The position numbers and the translations under genes were made by a program. From Treponema sp. (GTDB taxonomy: Bacteria; Spirochaetota; Spirochaetia; Treponematales; Breznakiellaceae): DNA of 17,306 bases. How positions within the stretch are numbered: the stretch's first letter is position 1; every line of letters starts with the position of its first letter. This document shows positions 7,254-14,831 of the stretch, in pieces. The stretch covers positions 1-17,306 of the forward strand of contig JAISEB010000175.1 of NCBI GenBank assembly GCA_031264395.1, read 5' to 3'. The notes beneath the pieces were generated by a model. The model was not told where the DNA came from, did no database searches, and was given only the letters and a program-made list of their open reading frames with translations.

Positions 7254-9166
7254 CAATTCCACCCGCACAAAGATGAAAGTTCACCGGCCCAGGAGAAATC
7301 GGGGATCAGGATATCCGCTCCGCCCAGGACAAGACGCTCCCTCTTCGCAACATTCCGCCCATACCGCCTGAGTTCATCGCTTGCTACACCGACTGCGAGG
7401 AAGCCGTTTTTTTTCGCCTCCCGCATTTCAACCGGACCATCGCCAAATACAACACAGAAAAAGGAAGTTTCCTGCCGGTCACGGACCGGGATTTCCGGTT
7501 TCTTCACCTCCTCGATAATACTTCTGACAACAAATTTTTTGGGATCATTATGAATGTTGCCAAGAGAACCCCTGATGCCGCCCGTAAAATAATCCGCATA
7601 CCCCAACAGCGCCGCCTCGCGCCGCAGATCTTCTTCATCCGTTCCGCTTGCCAGAAAAAGTCTTGTCCCCTTTTCATAGAGATGCTTTACAAACTGTACG
7701 GCGCCTTTAACAGTTACATCCTCGGCCAAAAGGCGGCCTGCCTTTACTGCACTGATCCGGCTTTCAATAGAAGAGAGGAGAAGACGGTTGTAAACCGCCT
7801 TGTACCCTTCAGGTGAAAGAATTTTGTCCCGGCTTACATAGCCAAAGCGGATTGCCAGATCGCGTAACTGGTACATTTGTGCCAGAGTCTGAATGCCCGT
7901 TGTTTTTTCAATAAGCTCGTCGGCCGCCTCCCCTATTGCCCGCATCTCTTCGGCAGTCAAAGACGCGTCCCCGGCTATGCTTTTTATCATTACAGTCCGC
8001 ATGACGGATTCCCATCCCTGCCGCAGCGTCGATATAGTACCGTCATGATCGAATATGGCTGTCCGGGGAAAGCCTTTCCTTTTTTCAGGCCGGACAATTA
8101 CCTCTATTTCGGAATTCGGAATATACACGGCCAGCCTTTCGTCGGCGGCCAGATCCGGGTGATACCGGTAGTCGGGGTCCGCGGCAAGGGCAAGAACCTC
8201 TTCCCGGCCGGGATGGCCGGTCTCAAAAAGCTTGCAAAGGGAAACGCCCGCGCAGAATGTACCTGAGAGGACGGCGCTGTCCAGGGATTTTCCCGAAGCG
8301 TAAACGCTGGCAAGACCCGCAAGGAACGCGTCGCCCGCACCGACAGGATCCGTTTCACAGGTAAAATGAAGGCCGTTAATTTCCCTGATGCCCTTTTCAT
8401 CGTGGATCATGGCGCCGTTTTCCCCAAGCGTTAAAACTACGGGAAACCCCCAGCGCCGGTACAGCCAGGAAATGATAAAGCGGCCGTCGGGTTCCCCGGT
8501 TCCATCAGAACCCGTGTTGTTTTCTTTAAAGATTTTCCGGCCTTCGTTTATGTTAAGTTTGTGTATAGTGTTTTTGTAAACATCATTGAATTTCCGGCAA
8601 TCGGCGAACCATACCGGTCCGTCCCTGCATGTATCAATCAGTCTGTTTAGTTTCTTCCGGAAATACTCCGAATGGAACCCTGAAGGCGTCTGCTCATTAA
8701 TGATAACGCATTGGTAATTAAAAAGGCGTGATTCCAGAAGGCCGACAAGCCTGTCTATAATATCTTCATGCGGACGGTTTAGGTTTCCCATGTCAAGCCG
8801 GGGCCATTCTCTGTTTTTGTTGTAGATTTTATGATACACATGGGTTTGCCAGTCCGAATCCTGAATCAGTACGCCTTCAGATCCAACCTTCTCAAGGGCG
8901 AGCAATTCCAGGACGCTTTTGCCGTACATGCTGCCGTCTATTATTCCGTACAGGTCTACTTTTCCCGCTCCAAGGCATTTACAGTTTACGGCAACATTAC
9001 CTGCTCCGCCGAGTTCCTGTTTGTATGAAAGGATGGAAAAAGACTGTAACCCGGTTTCAACAGAGACTTCGGCTTTTTCCTTTTCCGTAAAAAAGTACAT
9101 GTCAAGGCAGATATCGCCTATAACCGCGATGGAAAGAGAGTTTTCTTCAGGCAGAATATTACCCAT
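7253..9166 (-). CDS. PfkB-family sugar kinase fused to HAD-type phosphatase
   Basis: A 637-residue two-domain cytosolic enzyme. Residues ~11-350 are a PfkB/ribokinase-type kinase resembling the kinase half of HldE: IAVIGDICLDMY (13-24), GGAGNVAVN (53-61) and the ATP/catalytic motif DPVGAGDAF with presumed base D279. Residues ~368-637 are a HAD hydrolase with DHDGT (nucleophile D373, acid/base D375), an alpha-helical cap, LASGTD as motif II, and GDGP with D576 as motif IV. So one chain holds both a kinase and a phosphatase, which may act in sequence on one sugar. The start at 9166 has gaggg 7 nt upstream; the frame is open to 9250, but that would include the promoter and operator. Transcription appears repressed by the neighbouring LacI-type regulator. 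Substrate unknown. Confidence 0.85.
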   Translation of the reverse strand: MGNILPEENSLSIAVIGDICLDMYFFTEKEKAEVSVETGLQSFSILSYKQELGGAGNVAVNCKCLGAGKVDLYGIIDGSMYGKSVLELLALEKVGSEGVLIQDSDWQTHVYHKIYNKNREWPRLDMGNLNRPHEDIIDRLVGLLESRLFNYQCVIINEQTPSGFHSEYFRKKLNRLIDTCRDGPVWFADCRKFNDVYKNTIHKLNINEGRKIFKENNTGSDGTGEPDGRFIISWLYRRWGFPVVLTLGENGAMIHDEKGIREINGLHFTCETDPVGAGDAFLAGLASVYASGKSLDSAVLSGTFCAGVSLCKLFETGHPGREEVLALAADPDYRYHPDLAADERLAVYIPNSEIEVIVRPEKRKGFPRTAIFDHDGTISTLRQGWESVMRTVMIKSIAGDASLTAEEMRAIGEAADELIEKTTGIQTLAQMYQLRDLAIRFGYVSRDKILSPEGYKAVYNRLLLSSIESRISAVKAGRLLAEDVTVKGAVQFVKHLYEKGTRLFLASGTDEEDLRREAALLGYADYFTGGIRGSLGNIHNDPKKFVVRSIIEEVKKPEIPVRDRQETSFFCVVFGDGPVEMREAKKNGFLAVGVASDELRRYGRNVAKRERLVLGGADILIPDFSWAGELSSLCGWN

Positions 9167-9184
9167 GACAGATCCCTCAAAATA

Positions 9185-9198
9185 TGTAACCGGTTGCA
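9185..9198. promoter_or_regulatory. LacI-family operator over the kinase-phosphatase promoter
   Basis: TGTAACCGGTTGCA is identical to the operator at 426-439, with one extra shared base on the left (9184). It covers the predicted transcription start of the minus-strand operon (~9196) and sits just downstream of its -10 box, so bound repressor should block initiation. The LacI-family gene starts 88 bp away. Confidence 0.82.
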
Positions 9199-9202
9199 TT
9201 TT

Positions 9203-9231
9203 ATGATACGTTATGACGAATATTTTGTCAA
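9203..9231 (-). promoter_or_regulatory. Promoter of the kinase-phosphatase operon
   Basis: Read on the minus strand: a perfect -35 ttgaca (9231-9226), a 17-bp spacer and -10 tatcat (9208-9203, 5 of 6 consensus). Predicted start ~9196, leader ~30 nt containing the operator and the ribosome binding site. Confidence 0.8.
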
Positions 9232-9239
9232 CTTTATCA

Positions 9240-9268
9240 TTGACAAGCACACGTAGCTATTGCATACT
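9240..9268 (+). promoter_or_regulatory. Promoter of the LacI-family regulator gene
   Basis: A perfect -35 ttgaca (9240-9245), a 17-bp spacer and catact (9263-9268, 4 of 6 consensus). The predicted start near 9275 leaves only ~11 nt before the ATG. It is back-to-back with the minus-strand promoter; the two -35 boxes are 8 bp apart. Confidence 0.65.
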
Positions 9269-9285
9269 CTTTTTATATTTGACTT

Positions 9286-10299
9286 ATGAAATCCGGGAAA
9301 AAGAGAAGGCTCACTATTGCCGATATTGCCAGCCGGGCGGGAGTGTCCAAAGCTACCGTGTCCAGAGTTATTTCCAATCCGGCGCTGGTGAAGGCTGAGA
9401 CAAAAAAAAAGATCCGCGCGATGATGGACAGATATGACTATATCCCAAACAATCTGGCGGCGGGACTGGCCGGAAATCCGACCAGAACCATAGGCGTGGT
9501 CATTGATGAGCTGTCCAATTTCTTTTTCATCGAAATTGCCGAAGGTATAGACCGGGTCATTTCTTCCGCGGGTTATTCCATGCTTCTTTCCAGTTCCCGC
9601 TGGATACAGGAGCGGGAAACCGGCCTTGTCCGGTCAATGATAAGCAGCTGGGTTGACGGTGTATTGCTTGCCCCGGTATCACCGGAATCAGAATCAATAA
9701 ATATGCTTAAACGCGCCGGGATACCCTTTGTACTTATCGATTGTATTCCCGATTCCGATGCAATTTCTTTTGTTGCGACAGATAATTTCAGAGGAGGGCA
9801 GATAGCGGCGGATTATATTAACAGGCATAAACGGGAACAGACCATCATTATTACAGGTTACGAACATCAAACGGTAAACAGCCGCATGGCAGGATTGAAA
9901 GATACCCTGCATCCTTCAATAACGTTCAGGCACTACACCGATGTAAAAACCATGGAGGAGGGGTACAATCTGGTTCCCCTGCTTCTGGAAAAGGAAAAAA
10001 TTGCTACCGTCTCAACTATGCTTTTTGTTACCAACGATAATGTAGCAATAGGAATCATAAACCGTCTTAGAGAATACAAGATCCGCATTCCCGAACAGGT
10101 TTCCATTATGGGTTATGACAACATCAAAATATCAGGGCTCTGCGGGGTTCCCCTTACCACCGTCTCCCAGCCCATTTTTGATATGGGGCGCATTGCCGCC
10201 ATGGAACTTCTGGATATGATGGCCGGCAATTCCACCACGCCTCGCCGTCATATTATTCAGCCGGAGCTTGTTGAACGGGAATCAACAACCTCGCCCTGA
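9286..10299 (+). CDS. LacI-family transcriptional regulator
   Basis: A complete 337-residue LacI/GalR-family regulator. The DNA-binding helix-turn-helix is at residues ~10-29 (TIADIASRAGVSKATVSRVI), the hinge helix with the leucine that opens the minor groove is NNLAAGLAG at 55-63, and the periplasmic-binding-protein-like effector domain starts near 67 (RTIGVVIDELSNFFF). The C-terminus ends in the family's ERESTT motif. No Shine-Dalgarno is seen upstream of the ATG (tatttgactt), so translation may be weak. The two identical operators in the window suit a hinge of this type and suggest it represses both the transporter/GH2 operon and the divergent kinase operon, released by a sugar or sugar phosphate. 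Confidence 0.92.
   Translation: MKSGKKRRLTIADIASRAGVSKATVSRVISNPALVKAETKKKIRAMMDRYDYIPNNLAAGLAGNPTRTIGVVIDELSNFFFIEIAEGIDRVISSAGYSMLLSSSRWIQERETGLVRSMISSWVDGVLLAPVSPESESINMLKRAGIPFVLIDCIPDSDAISFVATDNFRGGQIAADYINRHKREQTIIITGYEHQTVNSRMAGLKDTLHPSITFRHYTDVKTMEEGYNLVPLLLEKEKIATVSTMLFVTNDNVAIGIINRLREYKIRIPEQVSIMGYDNIKISGLCGVPLTTVSQPIFDMGRIAAMELLDMMAGNSTTPRRHIIQPELVERESTTSP
10279..10288 (+). repeat. 10-bp direct repeat, copy within the regulator 3' end
   Basis: gaatcaacaa here encodes part of the ERESTT C-terminal motif of the LacI-family protein. The same 10 bp recur at 10343-10352, where the convergent nuclease-like frame seems to lose its family resemblance. Confidence 0.5.
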
Positions 10300-10305
10300 A
10301 GCTCC

Positions 10306-10319
10306 CCCGCGCAAGCGGG
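10306..10319. repeat. GC-rich hairpin between convergent genes
   Basis: CCCGC (10306-10310) and GCGGG (10315-10319) form a 5-bp stem closed by GCAA, a very stable loop type, just after the regulator stop and within the tail of the nuclease-like frame. No T-run follows on either strand, so a terminator role is uncertain. Confidence 0.4.
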
Positions 10320-10342
10320 TTCCTGGGTATGGACCCGCGTGC

Positions 10343-10352
10343 GAATCAACAA
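10343..10352 (+). repeat. 10-bp direct repeat, copy at the nuclease-like breakpoint
   Basis: gaatcaacaa, identical to 10279-10288 and 64 bp from it. Read on the minus strand it encodes residues 85-88 of the nuclease-like frame, directly after the last segment that looks native. Confidence 0.5.
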
Positions 10353-10620
10353 TATTAAGATAAAATCTTTTTTCACCGTTTTCACCAAAATTCATTTTTG
10401 TGCGGTATTTTACATCGACGTGGAAAAGCCCCTTGCCGGTATGGATAATATAATCGGGCCGGCGGATGTGTTTTTTGTAGAATTCATCGGAATATGTTTC
10501 CCTGTCCTGATCAATATGATAGTAGGGAATCCCCTGGCCGTCCAGGTATTGCGCGAACAGCGTTTCCGCCCTGGCGCCCTTTTCCCTGTTTTCATCATTC
10601 ATCATGCAAACGTTCCCCTT

Positions 10621-11961
10621 TTAATCTTCTATGACTTTTTTTCCCTGCCATGTTCCCTTGAGCCAGCGGCGGAGGTAACAGGCGCCCCTGCTCATGAAAT
10701 CCGCGCCCATGGCAAGCCACACGCCAAGGGGGCCCAGCCCCAACGCGTAAGAGAGGATGTAGGCGGCGCTTACCCTGACGGTCCACATGGAGACCGACGC
10801 GACTACCATTACGTACCTGGCATCCCCCGCGGCGCGGAGGGCGTTGGGCAGGGCGAAGCTCATGGGCCAGCCTATCATCATGGAAATGCAGTGGACGCGC
10901 AGAAAAGATTTCGCGTAATCACGGGCGGCGCCGCTTAAATTAAACATCCTTAGAAGCGGGTCCAGAAACACAAAGACAAGGCCGCTTAAAACAATGAGCG
11001 TTATATAGGCCAGTTTCATGATCTTGGCGGTTTCTTTTTTGGCCGCGCGGTAATCGCCCGCGCCTATGCACTGCCCCACTATGGTAAGAAGGGCTATGCC
11101 GAAAGCGGTTCCCGGCATGAAGGAAAAGGAATTGACCACTCCGGCGATGGCGTTCCCCGCCATGGCGGACGTGCCGAAGGTAGTAAAGATGCGCTGGGTA
11201 AGGAGCCGGCCCACCTGAAACATGGAACTCTCAAGGCCGCTGGGGATTCCCACGTTCAAAATGCTGCGGGCCATGGAGCGGTTAAGCCGCGTCCGCGTGA
11301 TCCCCGAAAGGGAAACGGGGCCGCGGCTTTTCACCAGCATATACAGGGTAATAAAAGACGCGGCGGCGCGGCTCAGGAGGGTCGAAAGGGCGGCTCCCGC
11401 GACGCCGAATTTCATGACAAAGATAAAGAAGGCGTTGCCGCCTATATTCATGATGTTTACAAGAAGGGCTATTATCATGGGGGAACGGCTGTTGCCCGCC
11501 GCCCGGAACAGCGCGGCGTTGGCGCTGTACAAGGCCAGAAAGGGATACGAAAGGGCGGTGATAAGAAAATAGAGGGCCGCCGCGTTCATTACGTCGCTTT
11601 CGATTTTTCCGTAGAAGAGCGTTATGACAGGCCGCCTCAAGGTTACGGCAAAAGCCATGAGGAAGAGGGACACAAGAACGGCAATACAGACAAGCTGCTT
11701 CGCGGCCAGCCGGGAATTGCCCGTGTCGCGCCTTCCCATATACTGGCTTACGACCACCGCCCCGCCCGTACACAGGGCCGCTCCCGCGATAATAAGGAGG
11801 TTGTTGATATTGTCAACGACGTTAACTCCCGAAACGGCGAATTCCCCGACGGAACTTACCATCACCGTATCGGCCGCGCCCATGGTCACGGCGAGTATCT
11901 GTTCTATGATAAGGGGCCAAAGAAGGCGGAACAGCGCGCGGTTGTTCCACCGCTCGGACAT
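10621..11961 (-). CDS. MATE-family multidrug/cation efflux transporter
   Basis: A 446-residue inner-membrane protein with about twelve hydrophobic segments in two similar halves, the normal length for MATE transporters. The opening (ALFRLLWPLIIEQILAVTMG) and the following AADTVMVSSVGEFAVSGVNV match the MATE N-terminal pattern with the early proline and AADTxMVS motif. Members export drugs or metabolites in exchange for Na+ or H+. The ATG has ggagg about 10 nt upstream. It follows aspS by 41 bp in the same direction and so may be read through from the gat operon, though nothing links its function to tRNA charging. Substrate unknown. Confidence 0.92.
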   Translation of the reverse strand: MSERWNNRALFRLLWPLIIEQILAVTMGAADTVMVSSVGEFAVSGVNVVDNINNLLIIAGAALCTGGAVVVSQYMGRRDTGNSRLAAKQLVCIAVLVSLFLMAFAVTLRRPVITLFYGKIESDVMNAAALYFLITALSYPFLALYSANAALFRAAGNSRSPMIIALLVNIMNIGGNAFFIFVMKFGVAGAALSTLLSRAAASFITLYMLVKSRGPVSLSGITRTRLNRSMARSILNVGIPSGLESSMFQVGRLLTQRIFTTFGTSAMAGNAIAGVVNSFSFMPGTAFGIALLTIVGQCIGAGDYRAAKKETAKIMKLAYITLIVLSGLVFVFLDPLLRMFNLSGAARDYAKSFLRVHCISMMIGWPMSFALPNALRAAGDARYVMVVASVSMWTVRVSAAYILSYALGLGPLGVWLAMGADFMSRGACYLRRWLKGTWQGKKVIED

Positions 11962-12002
11962 GGAAAGATCGCCTCCGGCGGCCGGTGCGGAATCGTTCCG
12001 CG

Positions 12003-13301
12003 TCAGGGTTCAACCCGCCTTCGATCCCGGGGAAAGAGGCTCGCTTCCTTTATGTTGGCAAGTCCCAGGATCTTCTGGGTCAGCCGTTCACAGCCTATGG
12101 CAAAACCGCCGTGGGGAGGGCAGCCGTACTTAAAGACCGCGTAACCGGCGATGCTTTCCTCCGTCATGCCGAAACGGGGAAGGGCTTCAAGAAGGGCGCC
12201 GTAGTCGTGCTGCCTTCTGCCGCCCGTGGTTATTTCAAGCCCCCGGAACAGGGCGTCGAAACTCATGGTCGACACGGGTTTCCCCTCTCCCTGATCCAGC
12301 GGATAGGTATAGAAGGGCCGGTAGCGCCGGGGAAATTCATTGACAAAAACAAGATCGGTACGGTATTCCCGGGCCGACCATTCGCACAGAAGCCGTTCGG
12401 CCTCGGGGTTGATGTCGAAGATCTTTCCCCGCGCCTCCCCGTTCGCGATCTTCAGCGCCTCCGCGTAGGAAATCGTGGGCGCCCTCCGTACCGATTCGGG
12501 ATCGGGAACGGACGCGTTCCAGGCTTCAAGATCGCGCCGGTTTTTCTTTTTCACCTCGTCAAAGATCGCGGCAAGGAGCCCTTTTTCAAGCTCGATGAGA
12601 TCCTTTTCCGAATCGATAAATCCCATCTCCACATCCATCGAAACATACTCGTTAAGATGACGGGGCGTATCGTGCTTTTCCGCGCGGTAGGCGGGGGCAA
12701 CTTCGAAGACCCGTTCCAGCCCCGAGGCGACCAGCACCTGCTTGTAGAACTGGGGCGACTGGGCAAGGTAGACCTTGCGGTCAAAATATTCGACCTCAAA
12801 AAGCTCCGTCCCCCCCTCGGTCCCGCTTCCTATGAGTTTGCTGGTTTTTATTTCGGTAAAATCAAGGGATCTCAGATACGCCGAAAAGGCCTCAATGATA
12901 ACCGCCTGCACCCTGAAGATGGATTGTATTTTCGGATTCCGCAGGGACAAGGTACGGTTGTCGAGGATGGCCTCAAGCCCTATACGCGAAATATCGGCGT
13001 TTACCTGATAGGGAAGATCCCCGCCGGCCCGGCTTATACATTCAAGGGACGCCACCCGCAGTTCTGCGCCTCCGGGGGCCTTTTCGTTAAGGGCGGGAAG
13101 TCCCCTTACGCGTATCACCGATTCCGGGGTAATGTCGGGTTTTTCATCAAGGACAAGCTGAAGAAGGCCGGAGCGGTCACGGAGGATGATGAAGTTCACC
13201 CCGCCCATGTTCCGCAGCCTGTGAACCCAGCCCGCGGCCTCAACTTCAGTATCCGGGGCGTCCCGCGCCGCTTCCGCGGCATCCTTCGCCAAAATCCGCA
13301 T
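12003..13301 (-). CDS. aspS: Aspartyl-tRNA synthetase, archaeal-type, probably non-discriminating (AspRS2)
   Basis: A 432-residue class II synthetase of the short archaeal type, unlike the ~590-residue bacterial AspRS with its GAD insertion. The N-terminal anticodon-binding domain starts AAGWVHRLRNMGG; class II motif 2 is YRAEKHDTPRHLNEY and motif 3 is GGFAIGCERLT, ending in SLFPRDRRRVEP. H27 (in GWVH) and P76 (in NEKAPGG) occupy the positions where discriminating archaeal AspRS has Trp and Lys; His plus Pro goes with relaxed recognition of both tRNA(Asp) and tRNA(Asn). The gene lies 18 bp after gatB, and GatCAB would amidate the mischarged Asp-tRNA(Asn). The start has a strong ggagg. AsnRS is unlikely given the TEGGTELF rather than SEGGAN-type motif. 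Confidence 0.93.
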   Translation of the reverse strand: MRILAKDAAEAARDAPDTEVEAAGWVHRLRNMGGVNFIILRDRSGLLQLVLDEKPDITPESVIRVRGLPALNEKAPGGAELRVASLECISRAGGDLPYQVNADISRIGLEAILDNRTLSLRNPKIQSIFRVQAVIIEAFSAYLRSLDFTEIKTSKLIGSGTEGGTELFEVEYFDRKVYLAQSPQFYKQVLVASGLERVFEVAPAYRAEKHDTPRHLNEYVSMDVEMGFIDSEKDLIELEKGLLAAIFDEVKKKNRRDLEAWNASVPDPESVRRAPTISYAEALKIANGEARGKIFDINPEAERLLCEWSAREYRTDLVFVNEFPRRYRPFYTYPLDQGEGKPVSTMSFDALFRGLEITTGGRRQHDYGALLEALPRFGMTEESIAGYAVFKYGCPPHGGFAIGCERLTQKILGLANIKEASLFPRDRRRVEP

Positions 13302-13319
13302 GGTTCCTCCGAATGCCCG

Positions 13320-14828
13320 CTACATGTTTTCTATGGCGGCGGCGATCTGTTCCCCGGCTATTTTGGGATCGGCCCTTCCGCCCGTGGCGGCAAGAACCTT
13401 GCCGACAAGGTACGCGGTAAGGGTCCGCAGTCTTTTGGCATTGCCTTCCGCCCCGGCGGCCTTTGCCTCGCCGAAGGCCGCCTCCTCGGCGGCGCGAACG
13501 GCGCCGACCGCCCTGGCTATTTCGCCGGGATCGGAAATGCGTTCCCAGCCCTTCTCCCGTATGATGTCAAGCGGGTCCCTGTCTTCAAGCATTACCGCCT
13601 CGAGCGTTTCGCGGGCGTTTTTCCCCGACACGCCGCCTTTTTCCGCCGCCGCCGCCAGAGAGGCGAGGCGGGCGGGCGTCAGCCTGATCGTCCCTATGTC
13701 CCCCAGGGCAATTCCGTCCCTTCCCATAATACGCCTGACATCCTGCAAGAGCCAGTTGACGACGCGGGGGACGGCGGACCTGGGAGCGGCCCCGGCCGCC
13801 GCCTCAAAATAATCGGCACAGGCCTTTTCCTCGCAGATCATGTCGGCCTGTTCTTCTTCAAGAGCGTATTCCGCCGCCAGCCGTCTTGTCCTGTGCAGGG
13901 GAAGTTCCACAAGCGCGTCTTCGACGGATTTAAGGAAGGCCCCGCCGGGACTAAAGACCGGAAGATCCGGCTCGGGGAAGTAACGGTAATCCTGCGCGTT
14001 TTCCTTTGTCCGCATGGGCTCGGTCTGATCGCGGTTTTCGTTCCACAGCCGCGTCTCCTGAACCACCGTCTTTCCTTCCGCAAGAAGGCCCGTCTGCCTC
14101 GTTATTTCATGGTTCAGGGCCAGCCGCACAAAACGCGACGAGTTGAGGTTTTTGATCTCCACCTTTCTGCCCAGTCCCTTTCCCCTTGAATTGACCGACA
14201 CGTTGGCGTCCGCCCTGAGGCTTCCTTCCTCCATGTTGCCGTCGCAGACACCGAGGTAACGGACAATGCGCCTTAACTGCTGTATGAAAAGTTCGGCCTC
14301 TTCCCCGTTTTCCATGTCGGGCTCGGTAACGATTTCAAGAAGCGATACGCCGGCCCGGTTGTAATCAAGAAGCGAAACGGTGCCTGTGTGTATCATCTTG
14401 CCCGCGTCTTCTTCCAGGTGGCATTCCCTGATGCGGACCTTCCTCTTTATAAGCTCTCCCCCCGCGCCGCCCGATACGCGCCCTTCCATATCCACGCAGC
14501 CTTCCTGCCCCAGCGGGGAGGCAAACTGGGAAATCTGATAGTTCTTGGTCATGTCGGGGTAGAAGTACTGTTTGCGTTCGAACCAGGTCTTCTCGGGAAT
14601 GCGGCAGTTCAGGGCCTTCGCCACCATGCATCCCATTCGCATCGCCTCGAGGTTAAGGCTGGGGAGCACGCCGGGATAGCCAAGACACACGGGACACACA
14701 TTGGTGTTGGGCTCGTCCCCAAAGGCCGAACGGCAGCCGCAGAACACCTTGGTTTTGGTAAGAAGGTGTATGTGAACTTCCAGCCCTATAAAAGATTGAT
14801 ATACGCCCGCGGCCGCAACATCATTCAT
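13320..14828 (-). CDS. gatB: Aspartyl/glutamyl-tRNA(Asn/Gln) amidotransferase subunit B
   Basis: A complete 502-residue GatB, slightly longer than the usual ~475. It binds the mischarged tRNA, activates the side-chain carboxylate with ATP and accepts ammonia channelled from GatA. The cradle domain opens with FIGLEVHIHLLTKTKVFCGC and has the zinc-site cysteines C30, C32, C45 and C48 (FCGC ... VCPVC), then WFERKQYFYPDMTKNYQISQ. The C-terminal helical and YqeY-like tail ends with YLVGKVLAATGGRADPK. It starts 3 bp after the gatA stop with ggag 7 nt upstream, so it is translated with gatA. The long frames on the opposite strand here are shadows of GC-rich codons. Confidence 0.96.
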   Translation of the reverse strand: MNDVAAAGVYQSFIGLEVHIHLLTKTKVFCGCRSAFGDEPNTNVCPVCLGYPGVLPSLNLEAMRMGCMVAKALNCRIPEKTWFERKQYFYPDMTKNYQISQFASPLGQEGCVDMEGRVSGGAGGELIKRKVRIRECHLEEDAGKMIHTGTVSLLDYNRAGVSLLEIVTEPDMENGEEAELFIQQLRRIVRYLGVCDGNMEEGSLRADANVSVNSRGKGLGRKVEIKNLNSSRFVRLALNHEITRQTGLLAEGKTVVQETRLWNENRDQTEPMRTKENAQDYRYFPEPDLPVFSPGGAFLKSVEDALVELPLHRTRRLAAEYALEEEQADMICEEKACADYFEAAAGAAPRSAVPRVVNWLLQDVRRIMGRDGIALGDIGTIRLTPARLASLAAAAEKGGVSGKNARETLEAVMLEDRDPLDIIREKGWERISDPGEIARAVGAVRAAEEAAFGEAKAAGAEGNAKRLRTLTAYLVGKVLAATGGRADPKIAGEQIAAAIENM

Positions 14829-14831
14829 GTT

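Larger units (their letters stand above)
10282..10605 (-). pseudogene. PD-(D/E)XK nuclease-like protein, probably 3'-truncated
   Basis: A 107-residue frame with a restriction-nuclease-like core: E14 in the first helix (ARAETLFAQYL), P50-D51 (RRPDYII) and D64-V65-K66 (FHVDVKYR), spaced as expected for PD-(D/E)XK enzymes. After FYLN (81-84) the sequence becomes a low-complexity Gly/Arg tail that ends inside the convergent regulator gene (18-bp overlap), and the later strands and helix of the fold are missing. The switch coincides with one copy of a 10-bp direct repeat, suggesting a deletion or rearrangement removed the 3' end. The start has aagggg 9-10 nt upstream, 15 bp after the MATE gene in the same direction. 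It might still be a short intact gene. Any DNA target or role is unknown. Confidence 0.5.

Noticed and set aside
9167..9250. Upstream extension of the kinase-phosphatase frame
   Set aside because: It would cover the promoter and operator; the ATG at 9166 has a good gaggg and is directly followed by the PfkB domain.
10339..10938. 199-codon + strand frame opposite the nuclease-like and MATE genes
   Set aside because: Antisense to the MATE coding sequence, with no domain in its translation.
11985..14189. 734-codon open frame on the + strand opposite aspS and gatB
   Set aside because: It lies antisense to two unmistakable conserved genes. GC-rich codons on one strand commonly leave an open opposite frame, and the translation shows no recognisable domain.
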